Shown here: positions 33,215-41,400 of the stretch, in pieces | How positions within the stretch are numbered: position 1 is the first letter of the stretch | Layout of the letters: each line of letters opens with the position of its first letter | Source: an uncultured Bacteroidota bacterium | GTDB taxonomy: Bacteria; Bacteroidota; Bacteroidia; Flavobacteriales_F; PHOS-HE28 | Reading direction: 5' to 3' | Length of the DNA stretch: 48,550 nt | NCBI GenBank assembly: GCA_902826215.1 | Contig: CADEDY010000028.1 | Location: forward strand, 1-48,550 | Position numbers and translations under genes: made by a program | The notes under the pieces: generated by a model | What the model was told of the DNA's origin: nothing | The model's input: only the letters and a program-made list of their open reading frames with translations | The model's database searches: none

Positions 33215-33560
33215 GGGACGTCGAGATGTACGGAGTTAGTGTAGGAGAGGCGCCCACAAAGCAACAGCCTTTATGCACTCGTGTCCATCCCCCGAAATGG
33301 GGAGGTTGTTACGTTGGATCAAAGTGGATCGTATGCATCGCGATCAGCATCGAGGTGGAAATGCCGATCACCGTGAATATTCAGATCCGTAGAACCCAGT
33401 GATCCCGGTGAATTCACTCCGGTTCCTCCGCCCCCGCGTCAAGTCGGTCGGTTGCCCACCGTGCATCGCTGCGCTCGCTCGTATCCACCGCCTGAACCTT
33501 CTAGGCGCCTCAACCTAAGCCGGATCGAATGATCCGCTACATTCGGTCCAAACTTGGACC
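33215..33560. other. gene-free divergent region with two palindromes
   Basis: 346 bases between divergent T9SS cargo genes. No credible small gene is visible. The right end holds two inverted repeats and a TACATTCG box just before the plus-strand ATG. The central part has no motif I recognise. Confidence 0.6.
33521..33560 (+). promoter_or_regulatory. tandem palindromes and TAnnTTYG box before a T9SS gene
   Basis: CGGATC-GAAT-GATCCG (33521-33536) is followed by a TACATTCG box (33538-33545) and GGTCCAA-AC-TTGGACC (33545-33560), which ends at the base before the ATG at 33561. The second repeat would form a hairpin at the mRNA 5' end or bind a dimeric regulator. Confidence 0.45.
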
Positions 33561-34562
33561 ATGAAAACAACCCTTACCCTGCTTTCCTTGCTCACCTGTG
33601 GCGCTGCCTTCGCACAGCCTACTTTGACCGCTACGGATATAACGCCGCCCTTGGGTCCTTCACCCATCATCTACGGAACGGACTATATCACGCCAGGCCC
33701 AGCAACAGCCAACTTCACCTTCAACACGGGGCCGATCACCCTTGGCTCAGGCGCCCAAAGCCAGTACGTTGTCCCATCCTCGACGCCGTATTTCTCGTCG
33801 TTCCCGACAGCAACCCATTCCTCAACTGCGCTTACGAATCCCTCCTTGTACAGCTACCAATTGATCAACAACACGGGACTGTACCTGCTCGGTCTCGGGA
33901 ATCCTGCCTACACCACGGTCTATACCAATTCCGAGCGGATCATCGCATTGCCACTGAGCTATACCAATACGTGGACCGATGATTGGACCTCAACAACCGA
34001 CTATGGCGGAACCGTGGTCGTTCGCACGGCTACCACCACCGGTGCGTACAACGGCCATGGAACCTTGGTGCTCCCTTGGGGATCGTTCAATGTCCTTCGT
34101 CTGGAGATCCATGAAGTGTTCACCGACGTGAGCGAAGGCATCGAATTCGCGGCTGGAGAGATCACCACGGTCACCTACTATCAACCCGGGCAGTCCGGTG
34201 CGCTCCTGACCTCGAGCATTGTTGATATTCCTGTGCTCGGCGCCCCGACCACGAGCACTTCCGTATTGGACCCGAACGCCGCTGGTATCCTCGATAACGG
34301 GGCACTGGAATTGGGCTTTGCGCTCTTCCCGAACCCAACGAGCGGTGCAACCATCATTCGCACAGGCGCCGACCTTACCGGAAAGGTCCGTGTTTCTGTG
34401 CTTGATCTGGTCGGTCGTGAGGTGCGCCAGTTGGTAGTGAATGCCAACGGCCTCGCTCAAGACATCACGGTGGATCTGTCCGGTCTTCCGGCAAGCATAT
34501 ACCACGTGCAATTGCTCACGGCCGATGGCCGCCGCGGAAGCATGCCACTTGTCGTGGAATGA
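33561..34562 (+). CDS. secreted protein with T9SS type A sorting domain
   Basis: A 333-residue protein with signal peptide (MKTTLTLLSLLTCGAAFAQ). The mature region is rich in Thr, Ser, Pro and Gly with many short beta strands and contains AYNGHGTLVLPWGSFNVLRL, echoing the protein encoded divergently at 32330. The last ~80 residues are a T9SS sorting domain (GFALFPNPTSGATIIRTGADL...VLDLVGREVRQLVVNANG...DLSGLPASIYHVQLLTADGR). No catalytic motif is visible. A terminator hairpin follows 15 bases after the stop. It is probably an extracellular structural or adhesive protein, by composition only. Confidence 0.87.
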   Translation: MKTTLTLLSLLTCGAAFAQPTLTATDITPPLGPSPIIYGTDYITPGPATANFTFNTGPITLGSGAQSQYVVPSSTPYFSSFPTATHSSTALTNPSLYSYQLINNTGLYLLGLGNPAYTTVYTNSERIIALPLSYTNTWTDDWTSTTDYGGTVVVRTATTTGAYNGHGTLVLPWGSFNVLRLEIHEVFTDVSEGIEFAAGEITTVTYYQPGQSGALLTSSIVDIPVLGAPTTSTSVLDPNAAGILDNGALELGFALFPNPTSGATIIRTGADLTGKVRVSVLDLVGREVRQLVVNANGLAQDITVDLSGLPASIYHVQLLTADGRRGSMPLVVE

Positions 34563-34577
34563 CCGTGTTCAACGTCG

Positions 34578-34616
34578 CGATGCCGCATTGCGCAAGCAGT
34601 GCGGCATCGTCATTTC
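34578..34616 (+). terminator. rho-independent terminator-like hairpin
   Basis: CGATGCCGCA (34578-34587) pairs with TGCGGCATCG (34600-34609) in a perfect 10-bp stem, followed by TCATTTCC. It sits just after the T9SS gene stop. Confidence 0.7.
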
Positions 34617-34735
34617 CGGACGTGTCGAGCGGGTAGGAGCAGAGGCTCGGTACCGAATGTCGTGCAGGATCGAGATCCATCATCCAAGCTACTCCCTGCG
34701 GGTCGCACCTTCCCGATTTTCCTGCATATTTGATC

Positions 34736-35413
34736 ATGGAACAGACCCTACGACCCAACGGTGAACGTGCCCAAGCGGCCATCGCCATGCTTTGGGTGAT
34801 GCTCGTGCTTGAGATCATGAACATCGCTGCGAGCGCGCTCGAGTTGAACGTGCTCAACAGGCTCGTGCGCGGAGAGGACGTCGATGAGGCCACCATCACG
34901 TCGATCGACCTCGTTGTGGGGCTCATGGCCCTGCTGTATTTGGCTGGCCTGATCACGTGTGCCGTCCTCTTCATCCGCTGGTTCCGTCGGGCCTATTTCA
35001 ACCTGCACCTCGTGGCACAGAGCCTTGAGAACACCGAAGGCTGGGCTTCCGGAGCCTGGTTCGTTCCCTTCTTGAATCTGGTGAAGCCGTATCAGATCAT
35101 GCGCGAACTCTACACCCGAACGATCAAGCTGGTCAATTCGCCGATCACCGACACGAGCTTCATTGGCTGGTGGTGGGGGCTGTGGGTGATCAACAACATC
35201 ATCGGCAACGTGTCAGGCCGCCTTGGCATGAGCGCGGACGACCTTTCGGAGATGGTCCTGAGCTCAGAACTAGCCATCGCAGCAGGGATCTTCGCGATTC
35301 CTGCCGCGATCCTCGCCATCGTCGTCGTAAAGCGCTACGCCGCCATGGAGCAAGTGCTTGCAGCGCTGCCACGGACCACCGAACCGGGCGCTGCGGAATT
35401 GAAGCCGTTGTAA
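34736..35413 (+). CDS. DUF4328 membrane protein
   Basis: A 225-residue protein with four hydrophobic segments (about residues 18-40, 60-85, 145-165 and 180-205). Between the second and third lies the DUF4328 pattern: RWFRRAYFNLHLVAQS...GWASGAWFVPFLNLVKPYQIMRELY. The family is widespread and uncharacterised. The ATG at 34736 is chosen over a TTG two codons upstream; a near-consensus CATATTTG box lies just before it. Confidence 0.88.
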   Translation: MEQTLRPNGERAQAAIAMLWVMLVLEIMNIAASALELNVLNRLVRGEDVDEATITSIDLVVGLMALLYLAGLITCAVLFIRWFRRAYFNLHLVAQSLENTEGWASGAWFVPFLNLVKPYQIMRELYTRTIKLVNSPITDTSFIGWWWGLWVINNIIGNVSGRLGMSADDLSEMVLSSELAIAAGIFAIPAAILAIVVVKRYAAMEQVLAALPRTTEPGAAELKPL

Positions 35414-35477
35414 CGTGTGGTGAAGATCGGATCCTACTGAACCTCGATACCCGATCAATTGAAGTAGTCTTGATCGT

Positions 35478-37355
35478 TCACCGCCCCAGCACCAACCGCT
35501 CCGTATCCACCGATCGCCCGGTCGCATCCATGAAACGCAGGATGATCAGTTGCGGTGCGAGCCCCGTCAGATCCAGCTGTTGCGTCGTCGAAACCAAACG
35601 CTCTGCGAACAACACCTGACCCAACGCGCCGTGCGCTAGGAGGGTGCCACCAACAAAATCGGCAGGGATCCGTACCGTCGTCAAGCCGGTGGTCGGGTTG
35701 GGGTACACGGCGATGGCGTGTTCCCGCGCGGTGCAGGCTACTCCGGTAACAAGCCCCGCACATTGAGGCCACGCACCAGCGAGCACCTGCGCCGTATGCA
35801 CCTCCACGCTATCGATGTTCGCTCCGATGTCCGTGCCATCCGTGGCCGCGCCGGCATACGGACTTGAAGGCAACAGCCGGTAGTCATCGTTCGCGAGGTC
35901 TGCGAAACCAACGGCCGTTGGCGCGTTCGGGAACCAATGGAAGGGCGGATAGCTCGAAGCACTACCGACCGCGCCACCTGGATTGCTGAAGAGCACGTTG
36001 TGCGTGAACGTGGATCCCGGGAAATACGTGTTGATCGTGCCGTTGCCGCAGCCCGAGCCCGTTCCGCACACACCGTAGCTGCCGTAGCCCGTGATGTTGT
36101 CCGCGAAGGTCATGGACACTTCCGGAGCACCCGCTGCACTGGTGGTGGTGCCCGCATTCAAGCTGGTATTGTGTCGAATGGTCAGGTGCTCCATACCGTT
36201 CAGCATCTGGTACATCTTGTTCACGTTGCCGATGTCGTACGCCAGGTTGTGCTCGATCAGGATCCGCGTGCTCACCGGGTTCGGCAGTTGGTCATCGTGG
36301 CCGCTCAGGTTGTACCCGCCATCGCTGCCCTTCAGGATATTGTACCGCCACGTCACATCGGTCACACGCGCCCACATCGAGGCACCGCTCTGCGTGCGTG
36401 GCGTGAAGACGATCGCGAGTCCGCTCTGGCAATCCGCCCAATTGTTCTCGAAGATGTTGCCCTCCACCAGCACGCGTTGCGCGCTCTTCAGCTCGAAGAG
36501 GTTCTTCACGCACCAGGCCGTTCCCGCATAGTCGGGGTGACCTTCCTTCCAACTCAGCGGCTTGAAGAAATGGTTGTTCCGGATCTCGATGTCCGAAGGC
36601 ACCATGTCCTGGATCGCCGGGTTGGCGCCACCGAACATCACGTTCTCACCACTGCCTTCCAAATAGTTGTTCACCAGCTTGAAGGGCCCCGGACCGTTCC
36701 AGCCCGCCACGGCCTGCGCATCTTGGCCCACCACCTTGCAATCGCTGATGTGGCAATTGATCACCGCCGTGCTCGCGCTGTTCAACTGGATGCCGCGCTT
36801 GGTGCCCAGCACCGCATCGCCATGCACAAGCAGCCGATCGAAGACCAGGTCATGCGGCAGGTTCGCCGCGCTCGTCTGGGTGCCATCGCCCGCGCGGATG
36901 ATGTCGTACACATAGCCCTGCGTGCTCACCTCCAAGCCCATCAGGTAGTAGTGGTGCGCACCGCTCAAGAAGGTGAGCGCGCTCTGGTTCACCGGCGCCT
37001 GCACATTCGCCAAGGTGCCCGCATAGCTCGGCCCGATGCGGTGGTCGGCATCCGGCAACTGATCGTCCGGCACGTTCGTGCGGATCACGATCCACCCATT
37101 ACCTGTCTTCTGCGGCAGCGTGAAGACACCCGCATACGTATGGCCTCCTTGCAGCAGAATGGTGGTACCCGGTTGCGCCGCATTGATCGCTTGCTGCAGC
37201 TGGTTGTTGCCATGATCGCAGCCACTCGCGCACACCGTAACCGTGGCACTGGTCGCCGGGTAGCAGGTCTCCAAGTACACCTGCGGTAGTTCAGGAAGTA
37301 CCTGAGCGCGGATCGCACTCGCGGTCAAGAAGAGGAAGAAGCCAACGGCGCGCAT
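35478..37355 (-). CDS. secreted right-handed beta-helix protein with T9SS sorting domain
   Basis: A 625-residue protein with signal peptide (MRAVGFFLFLTASAIRAQ). Residues about 45-470 look like a pectate-lyase-type right-handed parallel beta-helix: QLQQAINAAQPGTTILLQGGHTYAG at the N-terminal cap, then repeated IxNxHIxxCxV, IEIRNNHFF, VLVEGNIFENN and ILIEHNLAYD coils with stacked Asn. The C-terminal ~80 residues are a type A T9SS domain (IAVYPNPTTGLTTVRI...LDLTGLAPQLIILRFMDATGR). Such helices often bind or cleave polysaccharides, but I cannot identify catalytic residues. A TAGCTTCG box lies 17 bases upstream of the ATG. Confidence 0.88.
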   Translation of the reverse strand: MRAVGFFLFLTASAIRAQVLPELPQVYLETCYPATSATVTVCASGCDHGNNQLQQAINAAQPGTTILLQGGHTYAGVFTLPQKTGNGWIVIRTNVPDDQLPDADHRIGPSYAGTLANVQAPVNQSALTFLSGAHHYYLMGLEVSTQGYVYDIIRAGDGTQTSAANLPHDLVFDRLLVHGDAVLGTKRGIQLNSASTAVINCHISDCKVVGQDAQAVAGWNGPGPFKLVNNYLEGSGENVMFGGANPAIQDMVPSDIEIRNNHFFKPLSWKEGHPDYAGTAWCVKNLFELKSAQRVLVEGNIFENNWADCQSGLAIVFTPRTQSGASMWARVTDVTWRYNILKGSDGGYNLSGHDDQLPNPVSTRILIEHNLAYDIGNVNKMYQMLNGMEHLTIRHNTSLNAGTTTSAAGAPEVSMTFADNITGYGSYGVCGTGSGCGNGTINTYFPGSTFTHNVLFSNPGGAVGSASSYPPFHWFPNAPTAVGFADLANDDYRLLPSSPYAGAATDGTDIGANIDSVEVHTAQVLAGAWPQCAGLVTGVACTAREHAIAVYPNPTTGLTTVRIPADFVGGTLLAHGALGQVLFAERLVSTTQQLDLTGLAPQLIILRFMDATGRSVDTERLVLGR

Positions 37356-37372
37356 GGGGATAGTTGTGAGCG

Positions 37373-37380
37373 CGAAGCTA
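37373..37380 (-). promoter_or_regulatory. TAnnTTYG -7 box for the beta-helix gene
   Basis: Minus strand TAGCTTCG, 17 bases before the ATG at 37355; identical to the octamer before smpB. Confidence 0.4.
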
Positions 37381-37560
37381 GGGTGGGAGTGCCTCGGTCA
37401 AAAGGTCGTTGCTGGCTTGTTGGGCGCGTGCAGGATAATCCCAATATGAAATTTTCAACCAAGAGCACCATTCATACGTTTTCATCCTACTTTCATCAAA
37501 TGGCACGTGCAATCGACTACAATTCCCGATCGGTTCAAGGCAGGCGATGTGCGACGCTTC

Positions 37561-37614
37561 TGCAATTGCTCTTGCCCTTGCAACTGCCCCTGCCCCTGCA
37601 ATTGCTCCTGTCGC
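37561..37614. repeat. degenerate TGCNNN hexanucleotide repeat
   Basis: Nine consecutive 6-base units, eight starting TGC and the last TGT (TGCAAT, TGCTCT, TGCCCT, TGCAAC, TGCCCC, TGCCCC, TGCAAT, TGCTCC, TGTCGC). It leads directly into the CT repeat. Confidence 0.8.
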
Positions 37615-37636
37615 CTCTCTCTCTCTCTCTCTCTCT
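37615..37636. repeat. (CT)11 microsatellite
   Basis: Eleven uninterrupted CT units, an unusually long dinucleotide run for a GC-rich bacterial chromosome. It is prone to slippage and lies about 270 bases upstream of the gene starting at 37908. Confidence 0.9.
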
Positions 37637-37677
37637 CTGTACAACAATAAGGCCCACGATGGCCTCAACAAAGAAGC

Positions 37678-37703
37678 CCCCGGTGCTACTAACACCAGGG
37701 GCC
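37678..37703. repeat. inverted repeat with GC-rich stem
   Basis: A CCCCCGGTG arm pairs with CACCAGGGG across a 7-base loop (CTACTAA), with one mismatch. No T-tract follows, so it is not a standard terminator. Confidence 0.5.
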
Positions 37704-37766
37704 TCGGTTGCTCATGTCCCACCAACGCTGTAAGATGATGAATACGAGCTAACACAAAGGTACCGA

Positions 37767-37799
37767 CCCCGTCCGGAACAAGCCGCGAACCGGACGGGG
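37767..37799. repeat. 10-bp perfect inverted repeat
   Basis: CCCCGTCCGG (37767-37776) and CCGGACGGGG (37790-37799) form a very stable hairpin with a 13-base loop. There is no U-tract on either strand. It lies about 110 bases upstream of the gene starting at 37908. Confidence 0.7.
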
Positions 37800-37907
37800 C
37801 GGTGAGCACCCGGCACTGCAAGCAGGCCGGAAGCGGAGGCAGCATGCCTTAGGTTATGTACGTCCTCTATGTGCCAAGCGGCGCGGAATGCAAAAGGAAA
37901 AGCCATC

Positions 37908-38888
37908 ATGCAGCGCTTAAGTCTCATTTTTTCGGCTGTACTAGCAAGTGGGCTGGCAACCGCTCAGAACTTGGTGCCGAATCCAAGCTTCGAGGAGTAT
38001 AACTACTGCCCTAGTAGCATAAGTCAGATCGATAGTGTGGTCGCTTGGAGGAACATAGGGATCTCACCTGACTATTTCAACACCTGCGCGGCCGGTGGTG
38101 CAGCGGTGCCGTACAATGCACGCGGGGATCAGTGGCCAGCAGAGGGCGAGGGGTATGCTGGTTTGGGCACTGGACCTGAGGTGGATACCAAGGAGTACAT
38201 GCAGGCGGAACTGATCCAACCACTAATCCCTGGCGTCATGACCTTTTTGAGCATGCGTGTTTCACCGGGTGGCTTTGGTTTGCCGGGATGGGCCTCACCG
38301 ATCTATGCAGGCAGCCATGTGGGTCTGCGGTTGAGCACGGAGCCACTCACCCAAATCACCTATTACGGTCAGTTCCACTTCAACGAAGCGCAGCTCTACC
38401 TACCCACAATTTTGAGCGATACCTCGGCGTGGACGGTGCTTGCTGGAAGCTTTGTTCCGGACTCGGCCTATCGGTACGTGCAAGTCGGTTGCTTCTTTGC
38501 AGATAGCGTGGTCGCCTCTATTGTGCTGGACCCTGCAGGAGATTCTTTCGCCTCATATGCGTTCATCGACATGGTATGCGCGGCACAAGTACCCGGGGTG
38601 TGCGACGAACTAGTTGGGGTACCTGAACTGACGACCGGTCAACGTCCTCGAACGATCATCTTCGGCGAGAACATGGCCTTGTCGGTGGATAGTTGGGGTT
38701 TGAGCGGGCTTGTGGATCGAGCCCAATTATTCGATGGGATCGGGCGCGCGATAGCTGATCGTTCCTTGGTCGGCACCACGGGTTCTATCGACTGGCCATT
38801 GCCGAGCCTCCCATCTGGCAGCTACTTTCTGGTGCTTGCACTGCGCGATGGCTCATCCTTTTGCATCCGTTCATGGAAACAAGAATAG
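37908..38888 (+). CDS. secreted protein, N-terminal domain of the NLVPNPSFE type, probable surface protein
   Basis: A 326-residue protein with signal peptide (MQRLSLIFSAVLASGLATAQ). The mature protein begins NLVPNPSFEEYNYCPSS, a motif that opens many Bacteroidota surface proteins and resembles carbohydrate-binding jelly-roll domains; the region to about residue 240 is predicted all-beta with scattered Cys. The last ~75 residues (MALSVDSWGLSGLVDRAQLFDGIGRAIADRSL...LPSGSYFLVLALRDG) are consistent with a divergent T9SS domain. The frame opens 13 codons earlier, but the ATG at 37908 starts the signal peptide. The S74 gene begins 13 bases after its stop, so the two are probably cotranscribed. Confidence 0.75.
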   Translation: MQRLSLIFSAVLASGLATAQNLVPNPSFEEYNYCPSSISQIDSVVAWRNIGISPDYFNTCAAGGAAVPYNARGDQWPAEGEGYAGLGTGPEVDTKEYMQAELIQPLIPGVMTFLSMRVSPGGFGLPGWASPIYAGSHVGLRLSTEPLTQITYYGQFHFNEAQLYLPTILSDTSAWTVLAGSFVPDSAYRYVQVGCFFADSVVASIVLDPAGDSFASYAFIDMVCAAQVPGVCDELVGVPELTTGQRPRTIIFGENMALSVDSWGLSGLVDRAQLFDGIGRAIADRSLVGTTGSIDWPLPSLPSGSYFLVLALRDGSSFCIRSWKQE

Positions 38889-38901
38889 AAGAACATGAAC
38901 A

Positions 38902-41208
38902 ATGAACAAGCATTGGCGAATTCAAATGGCCTTATGGGCCGGGCTATTTGGTAACCTCTCATACGCCCAAGTCGGAGATGATGGTTTCGGCAACTATCGC
39001 CTGGATCCCATCAATCCGGCTACGGGCCCGAGGAGTTTCTCCATAGGACCCGTTTTCAATGGCGGGGCACCCGCGGCATTCCTGAATATACGAGGGGATC
39101 AAGTCCAACCGATCAATTATACTGCAAGCGTCTTCCGGACGATCGGTTCACCGGGGCTTGATGCATATTGGAACTTTTTCAGTGGCGGCCCCAACGCCGT
39201 TAATGAACGTGCGCAGCTCTTCTCAATTAACGGCGAGAACCACTTCAACCTCAATACGCCGAATGGCGACTTTCGGCTATTAACGAACACGATTGAACGG
39301 GCGCGACTCTATGGAACGCAGACCTCCAATTTTAATGTGAACTATCCTGCGGTAGCACAGGGTGGGTTCCTTGCTTTGAGTGGGCAACCGAACTTCTTCG
39401 ATCCCGCGAACTCTCCAGGTCCATTCAGTCGGCTGCATTTGGTGGATCAGGCCGGAAATGGCGCTACACCGATCTTCTACGCACCAACAGCTGCTTACAG
39501 GGGATGGATGCGAAATGGAGTGACCTTTAGTGGTAATGCGGATATGGGTTACATCGGGCAGCGATACAACGGGAACGACCGCACCGATATGGTCATTCAT
39601 TGGAGTAATGATGCGGGCACCATGGCCTTCGCACCGGATCGTCTGCGATTCATGTTCACCACTGGACAGGACGGTGCCGTTTCAGGCGCTACTTCCGTTG
39701 CAGGATTGGAAGCCGCACGGTTCTATCCTGTTCGGACCTTCGAAGTTTTCATGGGTCTAGGTGATTTCTTCGCCGGTAACCTCGTCGATCCTGTGAATAT
39801 CACAGAGCCAACGGAACGATTTGATGTGTTGAATGGCCGTGTTCGACTGCGTGATCTCCCAGATCCGGCGGGCGAAGCTGATGGCCCGTATCAAGTCATG
39901 GTCGTGGACAATAGTGCGTTTCCAAATGCGGAGCGTGGCGTTGTGAAATGGGTGAATCCGAATGATCTGCCGCAGGCCAGTGCTGATTGTGATTGGGTCG
40001 TTCAACCGATCGCCCCCCATGTTTCAGCTGTGTATGACCCAAGCAGTTGTTCTTGGGATCGTCGCCACGGGGTGGGAGTTGGAGTTCAGTATCCTAAGTT
40101 CAAGCTTCATGTGGAACACACCAATGATGAAATCTTGAATCCAACGGCAGTCTATGGGGATGCCCGTTTCGATTTCAATGAGAGCGAGGAGGTCATTGGA
40201 GTACATGGTCTTGCGCGAACCAGCTCAGAGACCGGAGCGATACTCGGTATGCAAGCTATCGGTGTGCTCGGTATAGGCCTAACTTCGAAGTTCAGTACAG
40301 GCGTGGTTGGCATTGCCTCAACAATGACATCCAGCAGTGGCACTGCCAGCACATTGATTGGCGTTGATGGGGTATCAGGTGCTACGGAGAACGCTTCACT
40401 GTGCATTGGTGTTCGAGGTTTTGCAGAAGGTGCGATTGATGCAAATAATTGGGCCATATGGTCGGAGGGTTATCAATATAGCTCAACAGGTCCATCCTGG
40501 ACTCCTTCGGACGAAAATTTGAAAACAGACATCGAAGATCTGACAGGTAGCATGGACCGCTTGAGCCAATTGCAACCAAAATCCTATCGTTTTCGTGCTG
40601 AAGAGCTCGGATTCATGCATCTTGCTGAAGAACCCCAGTTCGGATTTTTAGCGCAAGATTTGGAAGCAGTATTTCCGGATCTTGTGCGCGAAATCCATCG
40701 ACCAGTAGAAATAGACAGTACAGGCGCTGAAATCTCACCCGCGATTGATTTCAAGGCAGTCAATTACAATGGCCTCATTCCATTATTGGTTGCTGCAGTG
40801 AAAGAGCAGCAACAAACCATCGAGGGGCAGGCTTCCCGTCTCGACCAGATGGAACAACTCCTCGCCGAGTGCTGCAACCGTCCATCAACCGATGGCCTAC
40901 GTGAGAACACGCCCACCGGCATTCCTATCCTGAACGACGCCGAAGGCGACCGCAAACTCCGCATCCAACCCAACCCCTTCAGTGAGAGCACCACGGTGTA
41001 CTACACCCTGGAGCGCAGTGGCCGCGCACAGCTCATGGCCAACAGCGCCGATGGCAAGCAACTGCGCGTGCTGCACGAGGCCAACTTGGAAGGTGGCGAC
41101 TACCAGTACAACTGGAACACGGCGGATCTGGCAGCGGGCATGTACTACGTTACCCTGTTGCTGGATGGCCAGCCCGTGGTGAAGAAGGCGGTGAAGGTGA
41201 ACCGCTAG
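38902..41208 (+). CDS. secreted tail-fibre-like protein with S74 chaperone domain and T9SS sorting domain
   Basis: A 768-residue protein with signal peptide (to about residue 22). The long N-terminal part (about 25-530) is a beta-rich fibre-like passenger. Residues about 532-640 are a peptidase S74 intramolecular chaperone domain: PSDENLKTDIEDL contains the catalytic pair S536 and K541, followed by LQPKSYRFRAEELG and QFGFLAQDLEAVFPDLV. A coiled coil (about 655-680) comes next, then a T9SS type A domain from about 685 (LRIQPNPFSESTTVYY...AGMYYVTLLLDGQPVVKK). S74 domains trimerise phage tail spikes and then cut themselves off. The passenger is AT-richer than the final ~120 codons. Confidence 0.88.
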   Translation: MNKHWRIQMALWAGLFGNLSYAQVGDDGFGNYRLDPINPATGPRSFSIGPVFNGGAPAAFLNIRGDQVQPINYTASVFRTIGSPGLDAYWNFFSGGPNAVNERAQLFSINGENHFNLNTPNGDFRLLTNTIERARLYGTQTSNFNVNYPAVAQGGFLALSGQPNFFDPANSPGPFSRLHLVDQAGNGATPIFYAPTAAYRGWMRNGVTFSGNADMGYIGQRYNGNDRTDMVIHWSNDAGTMAFAPDRLRFMFTTGQDGAVSGATSVAGLEAARFYPVRTFEVFMGLGDFFAGNLVDPVNITEPTERFDVLNGRVRLRDLPDPAGEADGPYQVMVVDNSAFPNAERGVVKWVNPNDLPQASADCDWVVQPIAPHVSAVYDPSSCSWDRRHGVGVGVQYPKFKLHVEHTNDEILNPTAVYGDARFDFNESEEVIGVHGLARTSSETGAILGMQAIGVLGIGLTSKFSTGVVGIASTMTSSSGTASTLIGVDGVSGATENASLCIGVRGFAEGAIDANNWAIWSEGYQYSSTGPSWTPSDENLKTDIEDLTGSMDRLSQLQPKSYRFRAEELGFMHLAEEPQFGFLAQDLEAVFPDLVREIHRPVEIDSTGAEISPAIDFKAVNYNGLIPLLVAAVKEQQQTIEGQASRLDQMEQLLAECCNRPSTDGLRENTPTGIPILNDAEGDRKLRIQPNPFSESTTVYYTLERSGRAQLMANSADGKQLRVLHEANLEGGDYQYNWNTADLAAGMYYVTLLLDGQPVVKKAVKVNR

Positions 41209-41266
41209 ACCGTTCTACGGCGATCCTTCTACGATCTATCCATCGCCTCTTCTACTTCAAGCAATG

Positions 41267-41296
41267 AGAAAGGCCGGGCATGTGCCCGGCCATTCT
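41267..41296 (+). terminator. GC-rich hairpin after the S74-T9SS gene
   Basis: GGCCGGGCA and TGCCCGGCC form a 9-bp stem extended by GAGAA/TTCTC. It lies about 60 bases after the stop; the T-tract is weak. Confidence 0.6.
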
Positions 41297-41400
41297 CATG
41301 CTCCTTGTTGCGGTTCGGTGCCACCGAGCCCGTCGTACCGCCATTCACAACCCACTACCCGGCCAACTAACTACCCGGACCAACCCGACCCCGACAATCA

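Larger units (their letters stand above)
37356..37907. other. gene-free divergent region with simple repeats and hairpins
   Basis: About 550 bases between two divergent secreted-protein genes. It contains a hexanucleotide repeat, a CT microsatellite and two strong inverted repeats (separate entries). A 24-codon frame (ATG 37659) running to the stop near 37733 overlaps a hairpin and has no known product. The minus-strand TAGCTTCG box of the beta-helix gene lies at 37373-37380. Confidence 0.6.

Noticed and set aside
35937..37289. 450-codon open frame on the plus strand
   Set aside because: Antisense of the beta-helix T9SS gene, with Arg/His/Val/Ala-rich low-complexity translation.
37561..37636. 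Possible CRISPR-like repeat
   Set aside because: Units are 6 and 2 bases with no spacers; it is a simple sequence repeat.
37767..37799. Rho-independent terminator
   Set aside because: The stem is strong but there is no T-tract on either strand and no gene ends nearby; recorded only as an inverted repeat.
38902..41208. Prophage tail-fibre gene
   Set aside because: Despite the S74 domain there are no other phage genes nearby, and the protein has a signal peptide and a T9SS sorting domain.
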